Below, piece after piece: positions 6,373 to 14,806 of a stretch of DNA of 64,000 bases; positions within the stretch are counted from its first letter, which is position 1, and each line of letters opens with the position of its first letter. A program made the position numbers and the translations under genes. Source of the stretch: Altererythrobacter sp. (GTDB lineage: Bacteria > Pseudomonadota > Alphaproteobacteria > Sphingomonadales > Sphingomonadaceae); the NCBI GenBank assembly GCA_016793865.1, contig JAEULJ010000001.1:620001-684000 (forward strand), written 5' to 3'. The notes under the pieces were generated by a model, which worked only from the letters and a program-made list of their open reading frames with translations, had not been told where the DNA came from and searched no databases.

Positions 6373-8121
6373 TTGAACCAGCGTAACGTTCTCCTCGCCG
6401 TCGTCCTGTCCGCACTCCTGCTGCTGGGGTGGGACGCGCTGGTCGGCTATCTCTATCCGGGCGCCCGCAATCCCGGGCAGCCACGCATCGACACGCCGGC
6501 AGAGCAGGCACGCGCCAATGCCGCGCCGACCAAGCATTCGCGCGCGGGCGGCCTCGACGCGGCGGGGCTGGCGCTCGAGCGGCGCGAGCTCAGGACCGCT
6601 CTGGCAGGCGGCGGCCGCGTGCCGATCGATGCGCCGCGACTGGCCGGCTCGATCAATCTGGCCGCGGGCACGATCGACGACATCACTCTCAAGACCTACC
6701 GCGAGACGGTGGAGAAGGGCAGCGAGCCGGTTCGCCTGTTCTCGCCAGAGGGGACGCCCGCGCAGCAGTTTGCCGAGTTCGGTTTCCTGGCCAACGGGGC
6801 GCGGCTGCCCGCCGGCCCGTGGCAGGCGGATGGCGCGAAGCTGACACCCACGACCCCGGTGACGCTCAGCAAGCAGGCGGGCGGGATAACCTACCGCGTC
6901 CGCCTGACGGTCGATGCGGATTACATGATCCGCGCCGAACAGCGCGTCGACAACACCGGCGCGGCAGGCGTGGTGGTGCAGCCCTATGCGTTTATCAACC
7001 GGACCGACCGCACCGCCAGCCAGGACATGTGGATAGCGCATTCGGGCCCGATGGGCGTCTTCGGGGGCGAGGCCAAATACGACGTGGACTACAGCACACT
7101 GGTCGAAGACGGGCCTGTCTCTCCGGCGGGCCGTGTCGGCTGGACCGGCTTTACCGACATCTACTGGCTTTCCGCGCTGGTGCCGGAGGCTGGCGCAGAC
7201 GCCAGCGCGGGCTATCGCTCGCTCGGCAATGCGCTCTATCGCGCCGATCTCATCTATTCGCCGGTGACACTCGCTCCCGGCACCTCGATCACCCGCAGCA
7301 CCCGGCTTTTCGCCGGCGCCAAGGAGATGGGGATACTGGATACCTATGAAGCGGCCGGTGTCACCCGGCTCAGCTTCGCCATCGACTGGGGCTGGTTCCG
7401 CTGGTTCGAGCGGCCCTTCCTGTGGCTGCTCCAGACGCTGTTCGCCTTCGCCGGCAATTTCGGCGTCGCGATCATCCTGCTGACCATCATCGTGCGCGCC
7501 GCGCTGTTCCCGATCGCGCAGAAGGGCTTCGCCAGCATGGCCGCCATGAAGGCCATCCAGCCCAAGATGAAGGAGCTTCAGACGAGGCTCAAGGACGACA
7601 AGGTGAAACTTCAGCAGGAGATGCAGAAGCTGTTCCAGTCGGAGGGCGTCAATCCGCTCGCCGGCTGTCTGCCGATGCTGCTGCAGATGCCGATCCTCTA
7701 CGCGCTCTACAAGGTGTTCGTGCTGGCCATCGACATGCGCCACCAGCCCTTCGTGCTGTGGATCAAGGATCTCAGCGCCCCCGATCCGGCGATGATCCTC
7801 AACCTGTTCGGCCTGCTGCCGTTCACCCCGCCCAGCTTCCTGGGCATCGGGGTGCTGGCGGTGCTGCTGGGCGTGACCATGTGGCTGACCTTCAAGCTCA
7901 ACCCGGCACCGGCCGATCCCATCCAGCAGCAGATGTTCGCGATCATGCCCTGGGTGCTGATGTTCGCGATGGCGCCCTTCGCGGCGGGCCTGCTGCTCTA
8001 CTGGACGACCAGCAACATCCTCACCATCGCGCAGCAGAAATATCTCTACTCGAAGCATCCGCAATTGCGCGCCGCGGTGGAGGCGGAGCGCGCCGCGGTG
8101 AAGGACGCGGCGCAGGGTTAG
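6373..8121 (+). CDS. yidC: Membrane protein insertase YidC
   Basis: 582-residue inner-membrane insertase, starting at TTG 6373. An N-terminal membrane anchor (VLLAVVLSALLLLGWDAL) precedes a periplasmic beta-super-sandwich domain to about residue 350. The conserved insertase core follows, with FAGNFGVAIILLTIIVRAALFP, MKAIQPKMKELQ (cytoplasmic hairpin) and GCLPMLLQMPILYALYKV. Two further membrane segments (IMPWVLMFAMAPFAAGLLLYW) end the core. It inserts respiratory and other membrane proteins, with or without Sec. Confidence 0.96.
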   Translation: MNQRNVLLAVVLSALLLLGWDALVGYLYPGARNPGQPRIDTPAEQARANAAPTKHSRAGGLDAAGLALERRELRTALAGGGRVPIDAPRLAGSINLAAGTIDDITLKTYRETVEKGSEPVRLFSPEGTPAQQFAEFGFLANGARLPAGPWQADGAKLTPTTPVTLSKQAGGITYRVRLTVDADYMIRAEQRVDNTGAAGVVVQPYAFINRTDRTASQDMWIAHSGPMGVFGGEAKYDVDYSTLVEDGPVSPAGRVGWTGFTDIYWLSALVPEAGADASAGYRSLGNALYRADLIYSPVTLAPGTSITRSTRLFAGAKEMGILDTYEAAGVTRLSFAIDWGWFRWFERPFLWLLQTLFAFAGNFGVAIILLTIIVRAALFPIAQKGFASMAAMKAIQPKMKELQTRLKDDKVKLQQEMQKLFQSEGVNPLAGCLPMLLQMPILYALYKVFVLAIDMRHQPFVLWIKDLSAPDPAMILNLFGLLPFTPPSFLGIGVLAVLLGVTMWLTFKLNPAPADPIQQQMFAIMPWVLMFAMAPFAAGLLLYWTTSNILTIAQQKYLYSKHPQLRAAVEAERAAVKDAAQG

Positions 8122-8135
8122 GCCGGCCGGATCGC

Positions 8136-8777
8136 ATGGAACAGCACGACGACGAACGCGAACGCCAGGCGCAAAGGCTGTTCTCCGGCCGGGTGGATTT
8201 CCTTCTTTCCGCGCCTCAGCTCAAGTTCCTGCCCGATCCGAATGTGCCGGAGATCGCCTTCTGCGGGCGCTCCAACGTGGGCAAGAGCTCTCTGCTCAAC
8301 GCGCTCACCGGTCGCCGCGCCATCGCGCGCGCCTCGGTGACGCCGGGCCGCACGCAGGAGCTCAATTTCTTCGAGGTCGGCGAGCCCACGGCCTTCCGGC
8401 TGGTGGACATGCCCGGCTATGGCTTTGCCAAGGCACCTGTGAAGGTGGTCGATCGCTGGAAGGCGCTGGTGCGAACCTATCTGCGCGGCAGGCAGGTGCT
8501 GGCAAGGGTGCTGGTGCTGGTCGATGCCCGCCACGGGCTCAAGGATGTCGATCGCGAGATGATGGCGATGCTCGATGGCGCGGCCGTTAGCTACCGCGTC
8601 GTCCTGACCAAGGCCGACAAGCTGAAGGCGAGCGAGCTGGAGGCCGTCAGCGCCGCCACCGAGGCGGAGGCGAGGAAGCACGTCGCCGCCTTCCCTCGCA
8701 TCCATGTCACGAGTTCCGAAAAGGGCCTTGGCATCGCGGAACTGCGCTCGGCGGTGCTGGAGGATGCGGGGCTCTAG
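8136..8777 (+). CDS. engB: Ribosome biogenesis GTPase EngB/YihA
   Basis: 213-residue GTPase of the TrmE-Era-EngA family needed for 50S assembly. G1 is GRSNVGKSS (about residue 46), G3 DMPGYG, G4 TKAD and G5 TSSEKG. The ATG at 8136 is 14 bases after the yidC stop; the ribosome site is weak, so read-through from yidC is likely. The yidC-engB order is common in alphaproteobacteria. Confidence 0.94.
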   Translation: MEQHDDERERQAQRLFSGRVDFLLSAPQLKFLPDPNVPEIAFCGRSNVGKSSLLNALTGRRAIARASVTPGRTQELNFFEVGEPTAFRLVDMPGYGFAKAPVKVVDRWKALVRTYLRGRQVLARVLVLVDARHGLKDVDREMMAMLDGAAVSYRVVLTKADKLKASELEAVSAATEAEARKHVAAFPRIHVTSSEKGLGIAELRSAVLEDAGL

Positions 8778-8786
8778 AAGGCACGA

Positions 8787-8816
8787 ACCCTCCCCACCCG
8801 CGAGGGTGGGGAGGGT
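8787..8816. repeat. Perfect 13-bp intergenic palindrome
   Basis: ACCCTCCCCACCC (8787-8799), loop GCGA, and its exact complement GGGTGGGGAGGGT (8804-8816) lie between the convergent ends of engB and the PEP-CTERM gene. No T-run follows on either strand. The arm sequence is low in complexity and the structure resembles dispersed palindromic elements or a bidirectional transcript end. Only one copy is in this window. Confidence 0.7.
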
Positions 8817-8856
8817 CGCCTGCCGTTCGGCTCCGGAGTGGGATGGAGCCGCCCCC

Positions 8857-9603
8857 TCAGGCGAAGGCGGTGGCGCTGCGGCGGCGCGAACGCATGGCGC
8901 CGCCCACCAAGCCGAAGCCCGCAATCAGCAGCGCCCAGGTCGCCGGCTCGGGGACGGCCGAGGTGGTCATGAACACCTGGCGCTGGTTGTTCTGCGGATT
9001 GATCGCGGTCATCATCTTGAAGCTGATGCCGGTCGGCGCGGTCCAGCCGCTCATGGAATCGAGGTAGCTCTGCGCCAGGCCGCGCGATGTTGGCACCACA
9101 CTGCCCCAGTCGGTGCCGATCTGGAACAGCCCGTTGTCGAGCGAATAGCCCGAGGTGCCCGATTCGTTCACGATTTCCCACACCGCCATCTGGATGGCGG
9201 CGGAGACGTTCTGCTTCTGGCCGGCGGTACCGGCCGCGTCGATGAAGCCCGCCGTGTAGCCGAGCAGCTTTTCGAGCTGGGCCTGCTTGAAGGTGTTGCT
9301 GAGCGCCAGCGTCGTGAGGTCGAAGGTGCCGTTCTTCACGTAGTTGAAGATGTCGATGCAATAGGTGTTGAAGCTGACCGGCATGTTGGTGAGGGTATCG
9401 ACTCCGCTCATCTGGATGCGGCCGATGCTCAGATCCTGCGTGGACGGTCCACCGACCCCGCCAATGCCCCCCGGCGTGTAGATGACGCGACCGGTCTGGA
9501 ATCCGGGATTTCCCGAGATGCTGGTGATGGTGACGCTCGCCGATGCCATCGCCGGGATCGATGCCCCGGCAAGCGCCGCAACGGCCAGATAAATGCGCTT
9601 CAT
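8857..9603 (-). CDS. PEPxxWA-CTERM protein with a thioester-domain-like core
   Basis: 248 residues: signal peptide (to about ASA, residue 22), a secreted core, and a C-terminal sorting tail PEPATWALLIAGFGLVGG followed by RSRRR, the sphingomonad PEPxxWA-CTERM signal read by an exosortase. The core has YCID with Cys at 82 and IQMAVWEI with Gln at 138; this Cys and [hydrophobic]-Q-x-A-[V/I]-W pairing is the hallmark of thioester domains (TQXA type) that form Cys-Gln bonds in surface adhesins. The ATG at 9603 follows GGGGGAG. No exosortase gene is in the window. Anchoring is well supported; thioester formation is inference. Confidence 0.85.
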   Translation of the reverse strand: MKRIYLAVAALAGASIPAMASASVTITSISGNPGFQTGRVIYTPGGIGGVGGPSTQDLSIGRIQMSGVDTLTNMPVSFNTYCIDIFNYVKNGTFDLTTLALSNTFKQAQLEKLLGYTAGFIDAAGTAGQKQNVSAAIQMAVWEIVNESGTSGYSLDNGLFQIGTDWGSVVPTSRGLAQSYLDSMSGWTAPTGISFKMMTAINPQNNQRQVFMTTSAVPEPATWALLIAGFGLVGGAMRSRRRSATAFA

Positions 9604-9728
9604 GTCGACTCCCCCTTTGGATGTGCGATTTGGGGTGGCACGGCCTGATGGCATTCACAATTCGGCAAAGAGTCCTGTCCCGCATTCGTACGTTTGCGAG
9701 CGAAGCCGTTTGCTTCGCCGAGCGGCAT

Positions 9729-10151
9729 TCAAGCGGTTGCGAACAAGCTTTCGGGGTTATCGAACGCTTTTATTTCCAGAGCATTACCGCTGGGATCGCG
9801 GAAGAACATCGTCGCCTGCTCGCCCGGAAGACCGGCAAAGCGCACCGTCGGCGCAATTGCGAATTCGACATTGCTTTGCCTTAGTCGCTCCGCCAGCGCC
9901 CGCCACTGCGCCATGCCTAGCACCACGCCGAAATGCGGCACCGGCACGCCATGCCCGTCGACGGGATTGGCCCCGGCGTCGGTGCCGGCAGCTTCGATCA
10001 GGTGCGCCACGATCTGATGGCCGAAGAAGTCGAAATCAATCCAGCGCTCGCTGCTGCGCCCCTCCCGGCAGCCCATCACGCCGCCGTAGAATGCGCGGGC
10101 GGCCACCAGATCGTGAACCGGGAAGGCGAGATGGAACGGCGGCACGGTCAT
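9729..10151 (-). CDS. VOC-family (glyoxalase/extradiol dioxygenase-like) protein
   Basis: 140 residues from ATG 10151 (MTVPPFHLAFPVHDLVAARAF). Two beta-alpha-beta-beta-beta halves are visible: FHLAFPVHD and, later, PHFGVVLGMAQW, with an end FFRDPSGNALEIKAF. The metal ligands expected of the fold (His near the N-terminus, His in HFGVV, Glu in ALEIK) are present. It resembles the small predicted extradiol dioxygenase group COG3565. Substrate unknown. The 124-base gap to the PEP-CTERM gene shows nothing clear. Confidence 0.82.
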   Translation of the reverse strand: MTVPPFHLAFPVHDLVAARAFYGGVMGCREGRSSERWIDFDFFGHQIVAHLIEAAGTDAGANPVDGHGVPVPHFGVVLGMAQWRALAERLRQSNVEFAIAPTVRFAGLPGEQATMFFRDPSGNALEIKAFDNPESLFATA

Positions 10152-10255
10152 GCCGGAGGCGATAATCCGTGCCGCGCCAGAACGCCACCACCGGGCCTTC
10201 GGCCTCGACATGGCCCAATGGCATGCCTACCCGCGTCCGCATCAGGAGGCCGCGC

Positions 10256-10918
10256 GTGAAGCTCATCATCGGCAACAGAAATTATTCGAGCTGGTCGCTG
10301 CGCGGCTGGCTGGCGGCCAAGCAGTCGGGCCTGGCCTTCGACGAGATCACGGTCCCGCTCTACAGCGACGAGTTCGAAGCCGAGCGCGAGGGAGGCGAGC
10401 TTCGCCCGTCGAGCGGGAAGGTGCCGATCCTTTGGGACGGCGAGGTGGTGGTGTGGGACAGCCTCGCCATTCTGGAATATCTCGCCGACAAGGTCGGGCG
10501 CGAGCGTTTCTGGCCTCGCGACGATGCTCCCCGCGGCATGGCCCGCGCGATGGTGGCGGAAATGCACAGCTTCTACCAGGCGCTCCGCAAGGAGCTGCCG
10601 ATGAACGTGCGCCGCCGTTTCGACGGCGTGGAGCCCAGCGAGGCGGCCAGGCACGACATGGTCCGCATCCTGACCCTGTGGGCCGAGGCGCGCTCGCGCT
10701 TCGGCAATGGCGGGCCGTTCCTGTTCGGCACCTTCGGCGCGGCGGACATCTTCTACGCCCCGGTCGTCAGCCGCTTCATCAGCTACCAGGTGCCGGTTCC
10801 CGGCTTCGCCGCCGCCTATATGCAGGCGGTGTGGGAACACGACTGGATGCGCCAGTGGGTGGCCGCCTCGGAAAGCGAGGAATGGGTGATCGAGCAATAC
10901 GAGGCCCAGCCGGCATGA
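10256..10918 (+). CDS. Glutathione S-transferase family protein
   Basis: 220 residues. The thioredoxin-like N-terminal half has NRNYSSWSLRGWLA (the Ser-rich glutathione-activating turn), SGKVPILWDG (cis-Pro) and WDSLAILEYLAD; an all-helical C-terminal half follows, with GPFLFGTFGAADIFYAPVV. Start GTG 10256 is preceded by AGGAGG at seven bases. It ends in an ATGA overlap with the nuclease gene. It probably works in the cytosol; substrate unknown. Confidence 0.9.
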   Translation: MKLIIGNRNYSSWSLRGWLAAKQSGLAFDEITVPLYSDEFEAEREGGELRPSSGKVPILWDGEVVVWDSLAILEYLADKVGRERFWPRDDAPRGMARAMVAEMHSFYQALRKELPMNVRRRFDGVEPSEAARHDMVRILTLWAEARSRFGNGGPFLFGTFGAADIFYAPVVSRFISYQVPVPGFAAAYMQAVWEHDWMRQWVAASESEEWVIEQYEAQPA

Positions 10919-11793
10919 TCGCCCGCCTGCTCACGGCCATCGCGATGCTGTGCCTCGTGCCCGCACCGGCGCTCGCCTGGGGCTATTTCGGGCACGAGAC
11001 AACCGCGCGGATCGCGCTCGCCAATGTGACCCCGCAGACGCGCGCGGCAATAGCGCGGCTGCTGCACCACGAACGCGAGATCGGCACCCGCGAATGCCCG
11101 CTCCGCACGCTTGGAGATGCCGCAACCTGGCCTGATTGCCTGCGCGGCGAGAGCTGGCGCTGGGGCTATACCTTCGCCTGGCATTACCAGACCGAGCCGA
11201 TCACCGAGCCTTACGACGCGCGCAAGAATTGCAGCGGTGGAGGCTGTGTCTCGGCACAGGTGACGCGCAATCACCGCATCCTGGCCGACGAGGGCCTGCC
11301 GGGCAATGTCCGGCTCGAGGCGCTGGCGTTCATGGTCCACTTCGCCGGCGACATCCACATGCCGCTCCATTCGGGCGACAACGGCGATCGCGGCGGCAAC
11401 GACGTCGAGACGACCTACGGCATCGTCCCGGGCCTGAACCTTCACGGAATCTGGGACAGCACGCTGGCGGAACGCGCGATCTCGGGCGCCGCGCCGCCGC
11501 TGGTGCGCCGCTATTCGGCGCGGGAGCGCGCCGAACTCGCCGGCGGCGGACCCGCCGACTGGGGGCGCGAAAGCTGGGAACTGGCGCGCGGTTTCGTCTA
11601 TCCCAACGCACTTGGCGGTGCGCCCGAGCCGGCCGAGAAGCCAGCGACTGCCGCGCTGACGCAGGAAGCCATCGTGGCGGCGGTGCCAGTGGCCGAACGC
11701 CGGATCGTGCAGGCGGGCCTCAGGATCGCCGAACTGCTCGACAGCGCCTTCGCGCCCGGTCCGCTGCACCCGGCGGAGCGACAGGCGCGCTAA
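10915..11793 (+). CDS. Secreted S1/P1-type nuclease
   Basis: 292 residues. The signal peptide ends ALA just before WGYFGHETT, so the mature chain begins with the Trp that, in this family, binds zinc through its amino group and carbonyl. Further ligands are in WAD-like LGDAATWPD, HFAGDIHMPLHSG and GGND. Such enzymes cleave single-stranded DNA, RNA and 3'-nucleotides and would act in the periplasm or outside. It overlaps the GST gene by ATGA and its stop overlaps the stop of the convergent cupin gene. Confidence 0.9.
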   Translation: MIARLLTAIAMLCLVPAPALAWGYFGHETTARIALANVTPQTRAAIARLLHHEREIGTRECPLRTLGDAATWPDCLRGESWRWGYTFAWHYQTEPITEPYDARKNCSGGGCVSAQVTRNHRILADEGLPGNVRLEALAFMVHFAGDIHMPLHSGDNGDRGGNDVETTYGIVPGLNLHGIWDSTLAERAISGAAPPLVRRYSARERAELAGGGPADWGRESWELARGFVYPNALGGAPEPAEKPATAALTQEAIVAAVPVAERRIVQAGLRIAELLDSAFAPGPLHPAERQAR

Positions 11794-12263
11794 GGCGTGC
11801 GGCGCGCAGGATAGCGGGTGCCATCCTTTCGGGCATAGCCCTGCGCGTCGAAGATCATGTCGATGTCGGGATACTCGCCGCTGTCCTTCGCCTTGTCGCC
11901 CCCGCTGATCGCGATGAACGCGCAGACTTCGCCGGTCCTGTTGTGCAGGCGATGCCCATCGGGAACCCCGGCGGGCCAGGCGAGCACATCTCCGGGCTTC
12001 ACCAGCGTTTCGCCCGCGTCCTCGATCAGCACGGCCTCGCCACAGAGCATGACGACGATCTCGTCCTCCTCGCGATGCCAATGGCGCTGGCTGGAGTAGC
12101 CGCCGGGCTCCAGCACCACATGGCTCGCCCCCAGCCTGGTAAGCCCGGCTGCGGGGGCAAGGCGGCGGAACCAGCGACCGGCGACATCCGCATCGAAGGG
12201 TGCCGGGTAGCCGGTCGAGTTGACCTGGGGGATGGCGTCGAGATCGAGCTTGGGCACGGGCAC
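11790..12263 (-). CDS. Cupin-domain protein
   Basis: 157 residues. The double-stranded beta-helix metal motif is complete: QRHWHREEDEIVVMLCGEAVL (His, His, Glu) and later GVPDGHRLHNRTGE (His). Members of this group are often found as sugar or small-molecule sensors or isomerases; no specific role is evident. It starts at GTG 12263, but a second in-frame GTG at 12257 lies better from an AGGAG site. It is divergent from dapE with a gap of 23 bases. Confidence 0.85.
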   Translation of the reverse strand: MPVPKLDLDAIPQVNSTGYPAPFDADVAGRWFRRLAPAAGLTRLGASHVVLEPGGYSSQRHWHREEDEIVVMLCGEAVLIEDAGETLVKPGDVLAWPAGVPDGHRLHNRTGEVCAFIAISGGDKAKDSGEYPDIDMIFDAQGYARKDGTRYPARRTP

Positions 12264-12286
12264 GCACTCCTGCTAGCGCTGCGAGC

Positions 12287-13420
12287 ATGACCGATGTTTC
12301 AGACCTCGCCAAGCGGCTCATGGCGGCGCCCAGCGTCACGCCCGCGCGCGGTGCGGTGTTCGATGCGCTGGAGGCGATGCTCGCCCCGCACGACTTCGCG
12401 GTTCACCGCTTCCTGGCCGGCGAAGGAGACGAAGCGGTCGAAAACTGCTTCGCGATCCGCGGCGGGCCGGAGGGGAGCCGGCACTTCGCCTTTGCCGGCC
12501 ATCTCGATGTGGTGCCGCCCGGCGAGGGTTGGGCGAGCGGCGCGTTCCAGCCCGAGGTGCGCCCCGCCCGGGGAGGCGAACTGCTCTATGGCCGCGGCGC
12601 GGTGGACATGAAGGGCGCCATCGCGGCGATGGTTGCGGCGGTGGCGGGGATTCCGGCCGAGGCGGGCACCATCAGCTTCATCGTCACCGGCGACGAGGAG
12701 GGGCCGGCGCTCCACGGCACGCGCGCGCTGATAGACTTCATGCGCGAGGCCGGGCACCAGCCCGACCTGTGCCTGGTGGGCGAGCCCACCAGCGTCAACC
12801 GGCTGGGCGACATGATGAAGATCGGCCGGCGGGGCTCGGTCAACATCTGGCTGACGGTGGAAGGCCGCGAGGGCCACGTCGCCTATCCGCATCTGGCCGA
12901 CAACCCGATCCCCAGGCTCGCGCATCTGCTGGCCGAGCTCGACGGGATGGCGCTCGACGAGGGCACCGACTGGTTCCAGCCCTCCAACCTCGAAATCACC
13001 GACATGGCGGTCGGCAATCCGGCCACCAATGTCATCCCCGCGCGGGCCGAAGCGCGGCTGTCCATCCGCTTCAACGACCGGCACAGCGGCAAGACCCTGG
13101 TGGAGCGGGTGAGCGAGATCGCGCGACGACACGGGGCGACCGCGCGGGCGATGATTTCGGGCGAGCCGTTCCTGACGCCCCCCGGGTCATTTTCCGCGCT
13201 GGTTGCGGAAGCGGTGCGGGCGGAGACCGGGCTTGACCCCGAGCCATCGACAACGGGCGGAACGTCCGACGCGCGTTTTCTGCGCGCCCTGTGTCCGGTA
13301 ATCGAGTTCGGCCACGTCAATGCGACCATGCACAAGCGCGACGAGGCGGTCACCCTAGCCGATCTCGCCACGCTCGCGCGAATCTATGAGCGGATCGCTC
13401 GCGCCGCGCTGGAAGGCTGA
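12287..13420 (+). CDS. dapE: Succinyl-diaminopimelate desuccinylase
   Basis: 377 residues, usual length. M20 zinc-peptidase fold with GHLDVVPPG (His ligand), GRGAVDMKGAIAAM (bridging Asp), GDEEGPA (catalytic and metal Glu), GEPTSV, and a final ligand in FGHVNATMHKRDE. It removes succinate from N-succinyl-LL-diaminopimelate on the lysine and peptidoglycan pathway. dapB, an earlier step in the same pathway, is 2 kb away on the other strand. Confidence 0.95.
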   Translation: MTDVSDLAKRLMAAPSVTPARGAVFDALEAMLAPHDFAVHRFLAGEGDEAVENCFAIRGGPEGSRHFAFAGHLDVVPPGEGWASGAFQPEVRPARGGELLYGRGAVDMKGAIAAMVAAVAGIPAEAGTISFIVTGDEEGPALHGTRALIDFMREAGHQPDLCLVGEPTSVNRLGDMMKIGRRGSVNIWLTVEGREGHVAYPHLADNPIPRLAHLLAELDGMALDEGTDWFQPSNLEITDMAVGNPATNVIPARAEARLSIRFNDRHSGKTLVERVSEIARRHGATARAMISGEPFLTPPGSFSALVAEAVRAETGLDPEPSTTGGTSDARFLRALCPVIEFGHVNATMHKRDEAVTLADLATLARIYERIARAALEG

Positions 13421-13480
13421 TTTGCGCAGGCGGCGCGTGGCTGTTAGGCCGCCTGCGGATTTCAGGGGACGAGGGACACG

Positions 13481-14806
13481 ATGGATCGCAGGCTGACGCT
13501 CTATATTCTGGTCGGGATGGTTCTCGGCGTGGTGGTGGGCCAGATAATCAACGTCAGCGTGGCGCCCGAAGTGGTGCGGGACGACATTGCCCCGTGGTTC
13601 AAGCTGCTTTCGGACATCTTCCTCAATCTCATCAAGATGCTGGTCGCGCCGCTGGTCCTGTCCACCATCGTGGTCGGCATCGCACATATGGGCGACAGCA
13701 CCGCGCTGGGCCGCATCGGCTTCCGCGCTTTGGCGTGGTTCATCACCGCCAGCCTGGTTTCGATCGCGCTGGGGCTGGTGATGGTCAACATCTTCCAGCC
13801 CGGCGTGGGAGCGCCGATCCCCGATGTGGCTGCCGCCACCGCCGCGGTGGGCGAGGTCAAGGAGCTCAAGGCGACCGAGTTCCTGCTGACCATCTTCCCC
13901 AAGAACGCCTTCGAGGCGATGGCCACCAACAACATCCTGCAGATTCTGGTGTTCTCGATCTTCGCTGGCGTGGCGCTTTCCGCCATCGGCGAGAAGGGCG
14001 CGCCTCTGGTGCGCGGTGCCGATGCGCTGGCCGAGATGATGCTGCAGATCACCGGCTATGTCATGCGCTACGCGCCGATCGCGGTCTTCGCGGCGCTGGC
14101 CAATGTCGTGGCGCAAAGCGGGCTGGGCATACTGGAGACCTATCTGGAGCTCCTGCTCGAGTTCTATTTCTCGCTCGTGGTGCTGTGGGCGATCCTGCTG
14201 GCGGTGGGGGCGGCATTCCTGGGCCGGCGCATCGTCACGCTGATGCGCTACATCCGCCAGCCGATGATGATCGCCTTCTCGACCGCCAGCTCGGAGGCAG
14301 CGCTGCCCAAGCTGTTCGAGCAGCTCGACCGCTTCGGCGTGCCGCGCCGCATCTCGGGCTTCATGCTGCCGCTCGGCTATTCGTTCAATCTCGACGGCAG
14401 CATGATGTACATGAGCTTCGCGACGATCTTCATCGCGCAGGCATATGGCATGGACCTGTCCATCGCGACGCAGGTCATGATCCTGCTGACGCTGATGATC
14501 AGTTCCAAGGGCATCGCCGCTGTGCCGCGCGCCAGCCTCGTGGTCATCACCGGCACATTGGCTATGTTCGGCCTGCCGGTGGAGGGCGTGGCCATCATCC
14601 TGGCGATCGACCAGTTCCTCGACATGGGCCGCACCGCCACCAATGTGGTCGGCAATGCCGTGGCGACCAGCGTCATCACCAAGTGGGAAGGCATGCTGGA
14701 GGTGGAGGAGCCCGAAGTGGTCCCGCCCGCCAAGGCGCCCGCCCACACCGCCGCCGACGGGCGTGCCGGGCTGGATCTGTCCCCCGACAATTTCGACCGG
14801 GACTAG
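13481..14806 (+). CDS. Dicarboxylate/amino acid:cation symporter (DAACS family)
   Basis: 441-residue integral membrane protein with about eight membrane helices and two re-entrant loops. Signatures include STASSEAALPKLFEQL (HP1 serine motif), NLDGSMMYMS (TM7 NMDGT-like), SKGIAAVPRASLVV (HP2) and DQFLDMGRTATNVVGNAVAT (TM8 substrate-binding Asp, Arg, Asn). It imports C4-dicarboxylates or acidic/neutral amino acids with Na+ or H+. The Arg in DMGRTATN favours dicarboxylate or acidic substrate. Its stop overlaps nth by 4 bases in convergent orientation. Confidence 0.92.
   Translation: MDRRLTLYILVGMVLGVVVGQIINVSVAPEVVRDDIAPWFKLLSDIFLNLIKMLVAPLVLSTIVVGIAHMGDSTALGRIGFRALAWFITASLVSIALGLVMVNIFQPGVGAPIPDVAAATAAVGEVKELKATEFLLTIFPKNAFEAMATNNILQILVFSIFAGVALSAIGEKGAPLVRGADALAEMMLQITGYVMRYAPIAVFAALANVVAQSGLGILETYLELLLEFYFSLVVLWAILLAVGAAFLGRRIVTLMRYIRQPMMIAFSTASSEAALPKLFEQLDRFGVPRRISGFMLPLGYSFNLDGSMMYMSFATIFIAQAYGMDLSIATQVMILLTLMISSKGIAAVPRASLVVITGTLAMFGLPVEGVAIILAIDQFLDMGRTATNVVGNAVATSVITKWEGMLEVEEPEVVPPAKAPAHTAADGRAGLDLSPDNFDRD

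Noticed and set aside
6352..8064. 570-codon open frame opposite yidC
   Set aside because: Shadow frame, rich in His, Arg, Gln and Asp as expected from reverse reading of a GC-rich membrane-protein gene; no ribosome site or motif.
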